Source: Bacteroidota bacterium
GTDB taxonomy: Bacteria > Verrucomicrobiota > Verrucomicrobiia > Methylacidiphilales > UBA1321
Direction of reading: 5' to 3'
Assembly (NCBI GenBank): GCA_903970335.1
Contig: CAJCII010000089.1
Coordinates: 1 to 36,726, forward strand
Length of the DNA stretch: 36,726 bases
The position numbers were made by a program, and so were the translations under genes. Positions 7,326-16,444 of this stretch are shown piece by piece (position 1 is the first letter of the stretch; each line of letters begins with the position of its first letter). The notes under the pieces are model-generated. The model did no database searches and was not told the origin of the DNA. It saw only the letters and a list, made by a program, of their open reading frames with translations.

Positions 7326-8438
7326 TTAGACTTTCCCTTGCGGCAGAGCGGTTACGCCTCCCGATGGCAAAGAATCCGGTAATTCAAGACGCGCCACGCC
7401 GATCCGGTTGTCGGCCATGCCGTAATAAACGTCGAAGCGATCGGCGGTGCCAAGATCGTCGCGGCGGTCGATGCCGGTGGGGAAGACGACGTTGCCAATC
7501 GTTCCGATTCGTTCCTGCGGGAGGGTCGGGGTCAAGATCGGTTCTGCCGAACGATAGAGGACCTCGCGCGGATGCTTTTCCGACAGCACCATGACGCCAG
7601 CCGAGTAGCACAAATGGTGGGCGTCGTTGCCCGACCCCGCCATGTCGCCGACACCGTGGTAAATGATCATCCACCCGTGCCGGGTCAGAACCGGCGGAGT
7701 ACCTGCGCCAATTTTCAGGCGCGCCCATGGAGCCACGGGCGCGGCGAGTCGGCGATGCGAATTGAAGAGGCCAAGCGGCTCCGGTTCGCACGCCTTCCCG
7801 GGCATCGGGCAGTAGGAAATCCAGATACTTTCATGGTCCAAGTCCACGTAACGGGGGCCTTCGTGGCAGGCGGTTTCCTCGGGTCGAGTACCGGGGAAGA
7901 GAGGCCGATGGAGGAGAGCCATCTGCATTTTTCCGCAGTGACTGGGGATCGCGACAGGGAAGAGGCTGGCGTCCTTGTTGTCCACATGGACGAAATCGAT
8001 GCCGTTATAAGGCGCGAAGGTCGCAAGGCCCAGTCGCTTCCAGTGAAACAAATCTTTCGAAACGGCGAAGGCTATCCGTGGACCAAGAGAAGAAAGCGCC
8101 GCGTAAGTCATCACGTAGCACTTGAGCGGTTCCACGAACGTGATGCGCGGGTCCTCGCAGCCACCGCCGCCATGAGAAGTTCGCTCATAGTCCGCTTCAG
8201 GCTCAAGCGCGATGCCCAGACGCTCGACTCCGCAAGGATCGCCGTCTTGGTTAAATTTAACCCGGGCGATGCCGATACGGGAGTAATTGCATTTGGCGAC
8301 CAGCCGCGGAAACAAGTAAAGGTGGCCGTCCGGTCCACGCGCGACTCCCGGATTCAGGACGCCCTCGACCTCCTGCGGATTGCCGGGTTCCGGCTCCATA
8401 AGCATGCCCAGCCGATGCAACCCGAAGGGAATGGTCAA
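7326..8438 (-). CDS. GH130 family beta-mannoside phosphorylase or mannosidase
   Basis: A protein of about 370 residues with the five-bladed beta-propeller pattern of GH130: LNPGVARGPDGHLYLFPRL near the start, GGCEDPRITFVEPLKCYVMTY with the GxEDPR signature and probable catalytic Asp, YNGIDFVHVDNKDASLFPV, and a late YYGMADNRIGVARLEL. GH130 members phosphorolyse beta-mannosides to mannose-1-phosphate, or hydrolyse them. The next genes upstream (a PMM-like HAD protein and mannose-6-P isomerase) argue for phosphorolysis. There is no signal peptide, so it acts in the cytoplasm. I prefer the TTG at 8438, which overlaps the HAD stop (TTGA) behind GGAGGA; a TTG at 8453 would give five more residues. 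Confidence 0.88.
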   Translation of the reverse strand: MTIPFGLHRLGMLMEPEPGNPQEVEGVLNPGVARGPDGHLYLFPRLVAKCNYSRIGIARVKFNQDGDPCGVERLGIALEPEADYERTSHGGGGCEDPRITFVEPLKCYVMTYAALSSLGPRIAFAVSKDLFHWKRLGLATFAPYNGIDFVHVDNKDASLFPVAIPSHCGKMQMALLHRPLFPGTRPEETACHEGPRYVDLDHESIWISYCPMPGKACEPEPLGLFNSHRRLAAPVAPWARLKIGAGTPPVLTRHGWMIIYHGVGDMAGSGNDAHHLCYSAGVMVLSEKHPREVLYRSAEPILTPTLPQERIGTIGNVVFPTGIDRRDDLGTADRFDVYYGMADNRIGVARLELPDSLPSGGVTALPQGKV

Positions 8439-9184
8439 CTGTCCTCCAGACAAGCGACGATGGCTTCAATCACTCGCTTGGTCTCGTGAGGGTCTCTGAC
8501 GCGGATGGATAAAGCGCCTGCTTCCCTGGCCGGATAGTCGTTGCCTCCCGGGAACACGGCGTCGCCGACAAAAATCATCTCCGAAATGGGAATACCGAGG
8601 ACATCCCGCAGCTTGCGAATGCCATAGGCCTTGTCGATGCCGTGCTTGGTGACATCGATGGAGGTCGCGCCACCCAAGCGCACGGAAAACTCGGGGATGA
8701 GTTTGTCGAGCAGCACTTTAATCTCCTTTCGCCTGGCAAAGTCGGGGTCCCATTTTTTCTTCTCTTCGAGTGGAGCCTGCTGCCCCAGGCCGGAGAACGT
8801 AATCTGGCTACCCCGGTCTTGAATCAGATCACCCCACGTTTGAGTGGGCTTAAGTTCGGGTGTCTCGGTTGCCTGTTGCAACGAGACAAGGATTTTCTTC
8901 TTTTCCGCTGCGGTGAAATCCTCCGAATAGAGCAGATCCCATTTCGAATCGTATTGGTAGAACTTGGTGCCGCAGGTGGGTAGAAGGGACAGGTTCTGGA
9001 GGCGCTCGTCTTGAGAAAGGTGAGCCAGCACCTGTTTTTCGAATTGTAACCAGGCACCGCCGGAAATAACGGACACCTTCACGATTTTCAGGAGACGATC
9101 GAGCAGTGCGGCCATCTCCGTATCGATGGATGCCTTGCTCTCGGCCAGCGTGCCGTCCAGATCGAAGACAATGAGTTTTTTCAC
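8435..9184 (-). CDS. HAD-IIB phosphatase/phosphomannomutase-like protein
   Basis: A 249-residue haloacid dehalogenase superfamily protein. Motif I is FDLDGTLAES with D8 and D10; motif IV is FVGDAVFPGGNDYPA, nearly identical to the GDA-FPGGNDY signature of the eukaryote-type phosphomannomutase/HAD-IIB group. In that group the enzyme interconverts mannose-1-phosphate and mannose-6-phosphate. A cap domain lies between (about residues 85-180). A GTG start overlaps the stop of the isomerase gene (GTGA), and its stop overlaps the GH130 start, so it is translationally coupled on both sides. It is the missing link between a GH130 product (Man-1-P) and the isomerase substrate (Man-6-P). A plain sugar-phosphate phosphatase remains possible. 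Confidence 0.85.
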   Translation of the reverse strand: MKKLIVFDLDGTLAESKASIDTEMAALLDRLLKIVKVSVISGGAWLQFEKQVLAHLSQDERLQNLSLLPTCGTKFYQYDSKWDLLYSEDFTAAEKKKILVSLQQATETPELKPTQTWGDLIQDRGSQITFSGLGQQAPLEEKKKWDPDFARRKEIKVLLDKLIPEFSVRLGGATSIDVTKHGIDKAYGIRKLRDVLGIPISEMIFVGDAVFPGGNDYPAREAGALSIRVRDPHETKRVIEAIVACLEDS

Positions 9185-10182
9185 GCGTTCACAATCTCCG
9201 GAAGTGAAATCTCCAACAGAGTGGCCGTCCCATGAGGCGAGCAGGAACAGGCCCCGACGACAGCGGGTAAAAGCAAGACCTCACCTTTGCCGAAACGATA
9301 TTGGATGCTGGCGTGCTCCAGTTGCCCCCCGCCATCGAGACACACCAGGATGCGACAGGTTCCTGCCGCACCCGTGATAAAGGGCTTCGCTCCGGTTACC
9401 CTGCATACCCCAAAGCGATCGCAATGAAGGAGGTTTTCTCGATGGACAGAGTCTTTTTCCCGCGCCTCCAGCGTAGCTGGCCGAATCGAACCTTGCGTAA
9501 AATCGATGCAGGCCATGGCTTGATCGACCTGCAAAGCCCTCGGCTGGCGGGTCGTGGGATCGAGATGGTTCCAATCGAAAAGGCGAAAAGTTACATCGCT
9601 GTTTTCCTGAACTTCGAAAACCACGACGTCCCTCAACGAATGAACGGTGCCGGCCCGAATCAACACACCTTCGCCGGGCTCGGGCGTGAAACCGGCCAAA
9701 TGGTCGGCCAGCGATCCTCCGGCTATTGCCTCCCGCATGACCTCGGCGGTAGTGCCCGGTTTTAGACCCGCGTAAATTCGAGCATCTGGCCCTTGGTCCA
9801 GGACCACCCAAGCTTCGGTCTTTCCGGTCTCGCCGACGGGAATGAGTTCCGTGCGGTCATCCGAGGGATGCACCTGAACCGAGAGCCCTTTTTGCACATC
9901 GAGAAATTTCAGCAGGAGGGGAAATCGAGTGAAATGCCTGGCCAAATTACCGAGCATGGGTTCAGGCGAATGCTTAAGCAATTCGTGGATCGACCGCCCC
10001 TTGAGCGGCCCGTCGGCCACGAGGCTGGGATGGTCGTCGCGGTCGCTTAGGATCCAAGCTTCGCCGATGGGGCCATTGCCCGGCAGCGGGGCCGACAACA
10101 GGTTGGACAAACGCCTACCACCCCAGAGCCGATACTGGTAGATTGGCTCGAATCGCAGGGGATAGAGGGGTGGGTGATCCAT
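9181..10182 (-). CDS. manA: Mannose-6-phosphate isomerase, class I
   Basis: A 333-residue zinc-dependent cupin enzyme interconverting mannose-6-phosphate and fructose-6-phosphate. Typical elements: the N-terminal YQYRLWGGRRL, the zinc motif QVHPSD at residues 103-108 (H105), KTEAWVVLD at 121-129 with the zinc-binding Glu, and the later GTVHSLRDVVVFEVQENSDVTFRLFDW block. The length matches the short bacterial class I form. The ATG start lies two bases after the aldolase stop and has AAGGGG just upstream. Its stop overlaps the HAD gene start. In the operon it passes mannose carbon to fructose-6-phosphate, the substrate of phosphoketolase. Confidence 0.93.
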   Translation of the reverse strand: MDHPPLYPLRFEPIYQYRLWGGRRLSNLLSAPLPGNGPIGEAWILSDRDDHPSLVADGPLKGRSIHELLKHSPEPMLGNLARHFTRFPLLLKFLDVQKGLSVQVHPSDDRTELIPVGETGKTEAWVVLDQGPDARIYAGLKPGTTAEVMREAIAGGSLADHLAGFTPEPGEGVLIRAGTVHSLRDVVVFEVQENSDVTFRLFDWNHLDPTTRQPRALQVDQAMACIDFTQGSIRPATLEAREKDSVHRENLLHCDRFGVCRVTGAKPFITGAAGTCRILVCLDGGGQLEHASIQYRFGKGEVLLLPAVVGACSCSPHGTATLLEISLPEIVNA

Positions 10183-10184
10183 CT

Positions 10185-11207
10185 TTATTCCCCTTCCATG
10201 GCCGCGGGGTAATTACCTTGGCGAGCGACCCGATTGCATTTGGCCCGATAACCGAGGGCGTTCTGGGCCAGGAGCACATTGGCCTCCCGACCTCGCCAAA
10301 TCTCGAGGGCCGGTTGCTGGATGGCGCGGGCAAAGGAGAACGCGAGAGCCCACGGGAGTTGTTTGCTAAATCGAACATTCATGGCATTCAGCCGGGCCGA
10401 CGCCAGTTCGCCGGATTGGCCGCCCGATAAGAACGCAATCCCCGGTACCGCAGCGGGAACGGCACGCAAAAGACACTTCACCGTCGCGTCGGCCACCTCG
10501 TCGACGGTCGCTTGCTCGGGACAAGTCAGGCCCGGAAGAACCATGTTGGGCTTCAGGATCATCCCTTCCAGCATCACCTGTTGCCCGTAAAGTTCTTCGA
10601 AGACCATGCGCAAGACTTCTTCCGTCAGGGCGAAACACCGTTCGATGGCGTGATTGCCATCCATCAGCACTTCTGGTTCGACGATGGGAACCAGCCCGGC
10701 TTCCTGACACAACGCGGCATAGCGAGCCAGCGCCTGGGCATTGGCCTCGACACAACCCCGGCTCGGTATGCCGTGACCAATGGCGATCACCGCGCGCCAC
10801 TTGGCAAACCGGGCCCCCATTTGCGCGTATTCTTCCAGACGTTCGCGCAGGCCATCCAGGCCCTCGGTAATCTTTTCGCCAGGTTGACCGGCCAGATCTT
10901 TGGCTCCTTCATCGACTTTGATCCCGGGAATGAGTCCCGCATCGGCGATGATTTTAAGAAACGGAGTGCCGTCTTTCGTCTTCTGGCGGATCGTTTCGTC
11001 GTAGAGAATCACGCCGCTGATGGACTCGCCGAGACCTGGGGTGGTGACGATCAATTCTCGATAAGAGCGGCGGGCCTCCTCGGTCTGCGGGATGCCCAAT
11101 GCGGCAAAGCGTTTGTTGCAGGTGGGATTGCTTTCATCCATCGCCAGCAAACCCTTGTCGTCGGCGACCAGGGCCTGGGCGGTTCCGATCAACTCGAGCG
11201 CAATCAC
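10185..11207 (-). CDS. Fructose-bisphosphate aldolase, class I
   Basis: A Schiff-base aldolase of about 340 residues cleaving or forming fructose-1,6-bisphosphate. It shows the animal/plant-type class I signatures: KGLLAMDES near the N-terminus, KVDEG in the first third, [10 protein letters not shown], and [12 protein letters not shown] with the Schiff-base Lys (residue 219 from the start chosen here). The GTG start at 11207 overlaps the phosphoketolase stop (GTGA), with GTGGGG upstream as possible ribosome site; GTG at 11222 and TTG at 11228 are alternatives. Length and motifs fit a complete enzyme. The C-terminus ends [10 protein letters not shown], lacking the classic terminal Tyr of animal enzymes. 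Confidence 0.92.
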   Translation of the reverse strand: MIALELIGTAQALVADDKGLLAMDESNPTCNKRFAALGIPQTEEARRSYRELIVTTPGLGESISGVILYDETIRQKTKDGTPFLKIIADAGLIPGIKVDEGAKDLAGQPGEKITEGLDGLRERLEEYAQMGARFAKWRAVIAIGHGIPSRGCVEANAQALARYAALCQEAGLVPIVEPEVLMDGNHAIERCFALTEEVLRMVFEELYGQQVMLEGMILKPNMVLPGLTCPEQATVDEVADATVKCLLRAVPAAVPGIAFLSGGQSGELASARLNAMNVRFSKQLPWALAFSFARAIQQPALEIWRGREANVLLAQNALGYRAKCNRVARQGNYPAAMEGE

Positions 11208-13579
11208 TTGGAAGCGCCCCACTGCCAATTCCGGATCTCGGGCAAGTCCTGGCCATGCCGATCGATGTAGACTTTGTGCTCGATGAGCTTGTCCCGCATC
11301 ATCTGCTTGAGATAGGCCCCTTTGGTTCCCAAGTGCGGCATCCTATCCACCACATCCTGCACCAAATGAAACCGGTCGAGTTCGTTCTGCACCCGGATGT
11401 CGAAGGCCGTCGTGATCGTGCCCTCTTCCTTGTATCCCCGGACGTGCAGGTTGCGATTGGTCCGGCGATAAGTCAGCCGGTGGACCAACCAGGGGTAGCC
11501 ATGAAACCCGAAGATGATGTGCTTGTCTTTGGTGAAGAGGGAATCGTAGTCCGTCTCGCTCAAGCCGTGCGGGTGCTCGCTGGCGGACTCCAGCTTCATC
11601 AAATCGACCACATTGATTACCCGGATTTTAAGCTCGGGCAAGTGCTCGCGGAGAATGGAAGTGGCGGCCAAAATCTCCAACGTGGGAGTATCCCCGCAGC
11701 AGGCCATCACGACGTCCGGTTCGGCGTTCTGGTCGTTGCTGGCCCACTGCCAGATGCCGACACCCTCCGTGCAATGCACCACGGCTTGGTCCATCGTGAG
11801 CCATTGCGGCAAGGCGTGCTTGCCCGCCACAACCACGTTGACGTAATGCCGACTGCGTAGGCAATGATCGAAGACCGAGAGCAGACAATTCGCATCTGGG
11901 GGCAAATAAACACGAACGATGCTGGCTTTCTTATTGATGACGTGGTCGAGAAAACCAGGATCCTGGTGGGTGAACCCGTTGTGGTCCTGCTGCCAGACGT
12001 GGGAGGCGAGCAGATAGTTCAGCGACGCGATTTTCCGCCGCCAGGGCAGTTCCGAGGTCACCTTCAGCCATTTGGCGTGTTGACTGAACATCGAATCGAC
12101 GATGCGAATGAAAGCCTCATAGCTGTTGAACAGGCCGTGCCGACCGGTCAGCAGATAGCCTTCCAGCCATCCCTCGCACTGGTGCTCGCTGAGCATGGAA
12201 TCGAGTACGCGTCCCGAAGGTGCGAGGAATTCGTCGTTTTTGACTTCGCGGGCGTCCCACTGCCGGTCGGTGACTTCAAAGACCGCTCCCAGCAGATTGG
12301 AAAGCGTTTCGTCCGGGCCGAAGATACGGAAGTTGCGCTGATCCTGATTTAGCTCCGCCACGTCGCGAAGGAATTTTCCAAGTACGATGGTGTCCTGCCC
12401 ATCAATCGCACCGGGCGATGGCACCATGACCGCGTGCCGATGAAAGTCCGGCATACGCAAGTCGCGCAGCAGCAGACCTCCGTTGGCGTGCGGATTGGCT
12501 CCCATGCGTCGGTCGCCCTTTGGGGCCAACTCGGCCAGTTCCGGCAGAAGACGGCCATTGGCATCAAATAGCTCTTCCGCCTTGTAGCTTCGCATCCAGT
12601 CTTCCAAAAGTTGAACGTGATCCGGGTGCTCGGCATCGACCAGAATCGGCACCTGATGCGCACGGAACGTACCCTCGATTTGCAGACCGTCGACGACTTT
12701 CGGTCCGGTCCAACCTTTGGGAGATCTGAGCACAATCATCGGCCAGCGTGGCCGAGAAGTGGCGTTGTGGTCCCTGGCATTTCTTTGGATTTGCTTAATG
12801 TCCTCGATCGCCTTTTCCAAGGTGCTCGCCATCAGCTCATGCATCTTTTCCGGTTCGTCACCCTCGACAAAATAAGGCGTCCAACCGCAGCCCCGGAAAA
12901 ACTGCTCCAGTTCTTCGGGCTCAATCCGGGCAAGAATGGTCGGGTTGCTGATTTTATAACCGTTGAGGTGGAGAATGGGCAGTACGGCTCCGTCCGTGAG
13001 GGGATCGAGTAGTTTGTTGGACTGCCACGCGGTCGCCAGCGGACCTGTTTCCGCTTCGCCGTCGCCAACCACGCAGGCGACGATTAACCCCGGATTGTCG
13101 AACGCTGCCCCGAAGGCATGGCTGAGCGAATAGCCCAGTTCACCGCCTTCGTGAATCGATCCGGGAGTCGTTGGAGCGACATGACTGGAAATGCCGCCGG
13201 GAAATGAAAATTGCTTGAACAGCTTTTGCAGCCCGGTCTCGTCCTGGGTCACGTTGGGATAGATCTCGCTCCACGTGCCTTCGAGATAGACGTTGCCCAC
13301 GATGGCCGGACCACCGTGACCGGGACCGGCCACGTAAAACATGTCGAGGTCGTACTTCTTGATGACCCGGTTCAAGTGGACGTAGATGAAGTTTTGGCCC
13401 GGCGTCGTCCCCCAGTGTCCGACGACGAGCGGCTTAACATGTGATAGCTTCAGCGGCTCCTTGAGAAGCGGATTGTCATAGAGATAAATCTGTCCGACCG
13501 ACAGATAGTTGGCCGCGCGCCAGTAGGCGTTCATCTTCCGAAGAAGATCCGGTGTAAGTGTGGTTGCGTTTGCGTGCAT
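11204..13579 (-). CDS. xfp: Xylulose-5-P/fructose-6-P phosphoketolase
   Basis: A 791-residue thiamine-diphosphate enzyme that cleaves xylulose-5-P or fructose-6-P with phosphate to acetyl phosphate plus glyceraldehyde-3-P or erythrose-4-P. Signatures: [13 protein letters not shown] (residues 52-64), [11 protein letters not shown] (85-95), and the diphosphate-binding [15 protein letters not shown] near 172. Full family length. I start at Met 13579 ([13 protein letters not shown]), which matches phosphoketolase N-termini; a Met at 13657 would overlap the slipin gene. It leads the carbon genes of the operon and is coupled to aldolase through GTGA. No acetate kinase or phosphotransacetylase gene is in the window, so the fate of acetyl phosphate must be set elsewhere. 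Confidence 0.95.
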   Translation of the reverse strand: MHANATTLTPDLLRKMNAYWRAANYLSVGQIYLYDNPLLKEPLKLSHVKPLVVGHWGTTPGQNFIYVHLNRVIKKYDLDMFYVAGPGHGGPAIVGNVYLEGTWSEIYPNVTQDETGLQKLFKQFSFPGGISSHVAPTTPGSIHEGGELGYSLSHAFGAAFDNPGLIVACVVGDGEAETGPLATAWQSNKLLDPLTDGAVLPILHLNGYKISNPTILARIEPEELEQFFRGCGWTPYFVEGDEPEKMHELMASTLEKAIEDIKQIQRNARDHNATSRPRWPMIVLRSPKGWTGPKVVDGLQIEGTFRAHQVPILVDAEHPDHVQLLEDWMRSYKAEELFDANGRLLPELAELAPKGDRRMGANPHANGGLLLRDLRMPDFHRHAVMVPSPGAIDGQDTIVLGKFLRDVAELNQDQRNFRIFGPDETLSNLLGAVFEVTDRQWDAREVKNDEFLAPSGRVLDSMLSEHQCEGWLEGYLLTGRHGLFNSYEAFIRIVDSMFSQHAKWLKVTSELPWRRKIASLNYLLASHVWQQDHNGFTHQDPGFLDHVINKKASIVRVYLPPDANCLLSVFDHCLRSRHYVNVVVAGKHALPQWLTMDQAVVHCTEGVGIWQWASNDQNAEPDVVMACCGDTPTLEILAATSILREHLPELKIRVINVVDLMKLESASEHPHGLSETDYDSLFTKDKHIIFGFHGYPWLVHRLTYRRTNRNLHVRGYKEEGTITTAFDIRVQNELDRFHLVQDVVDRMPHLGTKGAYLKQMMRDKLIEHKVYIDRHGQDLPEIRNWQWGASK

Positions 13580-13628
13580 GTTTGGTCCGTTCTCTTTTTT
13601 CAATACCCGTTGGTTGGAATCGATCCGT

Positions 13629-14585
13629 TTACTTGGACGCGACTTCCTGATGTCCATTGGCTGGTTCGGGAAGTCTGCTGGGCAAAGCCGGCGCCCCGCC
13701 GGCGCGTTCCTGGCCCAACCCCATGGTCAGCGCGGTCATCCCCGCGAGTCCGCCAAGCTGCATGCTTTCCACCGCCGTACTGGGAACGATGACGATGGTG
13801 GCATTCTCCTTAAGCCCCTCGTAAAGCATGTTCATGGCGCGCAAATGGAACGCGATGGGATTGTTCTCGTAGTGTTTGCCGGCTTCTTCAAACTTCTCCG
13901 CGATCTGACGTTCGGCATCGCCCAGGATCACCCGGGCCTGGCGCTCGCGTTCCGCCTGGGCCTGCATGGACATCGCATCTTCCAGGCCGGACGGAATGAG
14001 GACATCTTTGACTTCGACGGAGATGACATTGATGCCCCATGGCTCCGTTCGCTCGTCGATGATCTTTTGCAGGAGGCTGCTGATCTTGTCTCTGCCCTCG
14101 AGCATATCGGAAAGCATCGTCTTGCCGATGACATCGCGGAGCGCGGTTTGGGAGGCCCAACTGATGGCGCTCCGGTAATCGGCGACATCGAGTGCCGCTT
14201 TCTTCGGATCGACAACTTTCCAGAACAGCACGGCATCCACATCGACCGGCACCGTGTCTTTGGTGAGGGTCTTCTCCGCCTTGAAGCCGGTCGTGATGAC
14301 CCGGATATCGATCCAATACGGAATTGAGTCGATCACCGGAATCATGAAAAACAACCCTGGCCCCCTGAGCGAGTGGAATTGGCCAAGGCGCAGGATGACG
14401 GCCCTGTCCCACTGATCGGCGACTCGAATGGCCGAGGAGGCGACGATGGCAACCACGAAGGCGAGAACGCCGATACCACCTGCGGCAACATTGCCCGCAG
14501 TATCGTTAACGAGAAACGCCAAGGCCCCTCCAAGGCCCACGATGATGAAAAATACCAAGATTCCGAAGGATCCGTTCTGTCTCAT
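13629..14585 (-). CDS. SPFH/band 7 (slipin-type) membrane protein
   Basis: A protein of 318 residues. Two hydrophobic segments (about 7-27 and 35-53) are followed by the SPFH domain: [36 protein letters not shown], then [61 protein letters not shown] is the usual C-terminal coiled coil. Slipins scaffold membrane microdomains and often accompany proteases, but no NfeD or protease gene is adjacent. The start at 14585 is preceded by AAAGGTGACAG, a fair ribosome site; the upstream Met at 14633 adds only a charged stretch. It lies 49 bases before xfp and probably opens the operon. Confidence 0.9.
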   Translation of the reverse strand: MRQNGSFGILVFFIIVGLGGALAFLVNDTAGNVAAGGIGVLAFVVAIVASSAIRVADQWDRAVILRLGQFHSLRGPGLFFMIPVIDSIPYWIDIRVITTGFKAEKTLTKDTVPVDVDAVLFWKVVDPKKAALDVADYRSAISWASQTALRDVIGKTMLSDMLEGRDKISSLLQKIIDERTEPWGINVISVEVKDVLIPSGLEDAMSMQAQAERERQARVILGDAERQIAEKFEEAGKHYENNPIAFHLRAMNMLYEGLKENATIVIVPSTAVESMQLGGLAGMTALTMGLGQERAGGAPALPSRLPEPANGHQEVASK

Positions 14586-14743
14586 ACTGTCACCTTTCTC
14601 TCGCTCGTTGTTGGAGCGTGTTTTGTTGACCATGAAATGGGCGGGGACGACTGGGTTAACCCGTCCGGGCGCTTACCCGGCCGATGCGCTTGGCCGGTGG
14701 CGCGTTGTGAACGTGAAAATAATCCTTATGACGGCGAGTGACT

Positions 14744-14761
14744 ATGGGGTGAACACCCCAT
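14744..14761. promoter_or_regulatory. Palindrome upstream of the slipin-xfp operon
   Basis: ATGGGGTGAACACCCCAT has 8-bp perfect arms around AA. It lies about 160 bases upstream of the slipin start and between it and the divergently spaced DUF2934-like gene end. Same family as 4065, 16375 and 17519. Confidence 0.5.
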
Positions 14762-14882
14762 GGGGTATGTTGGAGCAACCCAGCTACGGAAAATGGGCTT
14801 CAGCCCAAGGTCCGGCATTTATCCTTTCGAGAAAGTCGTCGCTGAAAATGCGGGCGGGGTCACTCCGGTGGCGGCGAGGCTT

Positions 14883-15293
14883 TCAACCTCCGCGCTTATT
14901 CTTTTTCTCCTCGGCGCGAGCGGCTTGAAGCATTTGGTCGTGCCCGGCTTCCTGAACTCCCTCGTCGATTAGCTTTTCGCCCATGCTTTGCCCGTCGTCG
15001 TCTTCGCCGTCAATGGAAGTCACGGGGACAATGTGGCCGGTTGACCCGGGCAATGGATCCCAGCGTTCCGATTCGGGGGCAGATTCGAGCAGGGCTTCTT
15101 TCGGGTCGATGTCCGGCTTGCCCGTCAATTCCCGCTTGGCTTGTTCCCAATCGGTCGCCAACACGTCTTGGGCGGAACGTCCGTTGATCAGCGCCAGTTC
15201 GGTGGCTCGCTCTCGCACCATCTTGCGGGTCACCGTGCCGATGCCGGTGGAATTGATGATCAAAACGGCGTCCTGGGGTGGGTCGGTTTTCAT
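14883..15293 (-). CDS. DUF2934-like small acidic protein
   Basis: A protein of 136 residues. The stretch RERATELALINGRSAQDVLATDWEQAKRELTGK (about 27-60) resembles the DUF2934 pattern, a short helical motif with a terminal DW-x-x-A-x-x-E-L seen in many accessory bacterial proteins. The C-terminal half is acidic and low in complexity (DGEDDDGQSMGEKLIDEGVQ). There is no signal peptide or membrane segment. It follows the 62-residue gene at 15303 by nine bases on the same strand, so they are probably cotranscribed. Function unknown; co-location with PRC-barrel and slipin genes suggests stress adaptation, which is inference. Confidence 0.65.
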   Translation of the reverse strand: MKTDPPQDAVLIINSTGIGTVTRKMVRERATELALINGRSAQDVLATDWEQAKRELTGKPDIDPKEALLESAPESERWDPLPGSTGHIVPVTSIDGEDDDGQSMGEKLIDEGVQEAGHDQMLQAARAEEKKNKRGG

Positions 15294-15302
15294 AAGCGGT
15301 AA

Positions 15303-15491
15303 TTATTTCGAGTGCGGAAACGTCTCCGATTTATGGGTTGTCTTCATTTGGCGCGTGTCGCGGTCTTCCCGTACGTCGCGGGATTGAGAAAACGTGTTGT
15401 CGCGCTTCTGCGGCTTCGGACCTGGATTGGCTTCCTTCGCCTTTCGTTCCAGTTCGTGGAGTGCCTTCTGGGAGACGGTAAGTTTGTTCAT
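15303..15491 (-). CDS. Small basic hydrophilic protein, unknown
   Basis: A 62-residue highly charged protein (MNKLTVSQKALHELERKAKE...), with no hydrophobic segment and many Lys, Arg, Asp and Ser residues; likely disordered after residue 20. It lies 37 bases after the PRC-barrel gene stop and nine bases before the DUF2934-like gene, in the same direction, which is the main support for its being real. I recognise no family. Confidence 0.5.
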   Translation of the reverse strand: MNKLTVSQKALHELERKAKEANPGPKPQKRDNTFSQSRDVREDRDTRQMKTTHKSETFPHSK

Positions 15492-15528
15492 GATGGATTA
15501 CGTTTGAATGGCCGATGGCTGGTTGGTT

Positions 15529-16263
15529 TTACTTGCCGGCGACGAGCGCCGGTTCATCGAAAGCCCACGGGGGGACGGGGTATTCCGGGGCTTTCAAGAT
15601 TGCTTCCTTGGTCACACTCACGAACACCTTGGATTCCTCATAGCTGATGCGGACAATCTGTTTTGGGAAAATCACGATCTCCTTGCCCGCAAACCAGTGT
15701 CCGGTCTCGACCACAACATGACAGATGGCCCACGTTTCGTGATCGACGACGAAGTCGATGACATGACCGATGGCTCCTTCGTCGGTTTGAATATGATAGC
15801 CATTCATGGCCTGAGTGCTTCTAAGATGCGCCTCGCCACGCTTGTGCCAGGAAGCCGCTTCACTGGCCGACGCGGACGGGCGTTCCTCCGGGGGCGGCAC
15901 TACAATGGGAAAGGCACCGATCCCCCACAAGCCGCCACCCTGCCAATAGTTGGCCCATCCGTAATATCGATAATAGTCGTCTTCGTATTGCCGTGAAACC
16001 GGTTTCTCCGAATCGAAATCGGGGCTGTTTTCAATCTGCTTTCGCGTCAGGTTCACTCCCCGACGTACGCCATCGAGATCGAAGTTGGTGAAAACATGGG
16101 GAGAGATCAGCACCAAACGTCCCGATAGCCAGGTGCCGGTGTCCACGACCACATACCGAACGGCCCAGTTCTGGTCGTCGAAATAGAAGTCCTTAATGTG
16201 GCCGATTTCGCCATCGGTCGCTCTAAGTTCGTCTCCATACAATTGTTTGATGCTTCGCAACAT
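15529..16263 (-). CDS. Protein with two PRC-barrel domains
   Basis: A 244-residue protein. The first PRC-barrel (about 1-75) reads MLRSIKQLYGDELRATDGEIGHIKDFYFDDQNWAVRYVVVDTGTWLSGRLVLISP. The second (about 145-225) reads AMNGYHIQTDEGAIGHVIDFVVDHETWAICHVVVETGHWFAGKEIVIFP. Both have the G-x-I-G-x-(I/V)-x-D-F signature. A linker with YYRYYGWANYWQGGG separates them. PRC barrels occur in RimM and photosynthetic reaction-centre H subunits; free-standing tandem forms are common in stress-associated bacterial loci. I start at Met 16263, directly before the first barrel; an upstream GTG at 16386 lies in a palindrome and is unlikely. Confidence 0.88.
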   Translation of the reverse strand: MLRSIKQLYGDELRATDGEIGHIKDFYFDDQNWAVRYVVVDTGTWLSGRLVLISPHVFTNFDLDGVRRGVNLTRKQIENSPDFDSEKPVSRQYEDDYYRYYGWANYWQGGGLWGIGAFPIVVPPPEERPSASASEAASWHKRGEAHLRSTQAMNGYHIQTDEGAIGHVIDFVVDHETWAICHVVVETGHWFAGKEIVIFPKQIVRISYEESKVFVSVTKEAILKAPEYPVPPWAFDEPALVAGK

Positions 16264-16374
16264 AAGATAAGCCTCGATGTAATGGGTGATTCCGCTGAAG
16301 GGAACGCTCTGCTCTCGAACGAGCCTTCCCTTCTTTCTCTCCCACAAACTACCCGAATGCTTTGACGCGGAAAA

Positions 16375-16390
16375 TGGGGTGAACACCCCA
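16375..16390. promoter_or_regulatory. Palindrome upstream of the PRC-barrel gene
   Basis: TGGGGTGAACACCCCA, 7-bp perfect arms around AA. It lies about 110 bases upstream of the PRC-barrel start, just after the histidine phosphatase gene. Same family as 4065, 14744 and 17519. Confidence 0.5.
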
Positions 16391-16444
16391 CGCGAAACGA
16401 CTTGCTTCTAGCGGAGGGATGCGGTGTCAGCCCAAGCGGCCTCG

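Noticed and set aside
13580-13657. Longer N-terminus for phosphoketolase
   Set aside because: It would overlap the slipin gene and add 26 residues ([15 protein letters not shown]...) not typical of the family.
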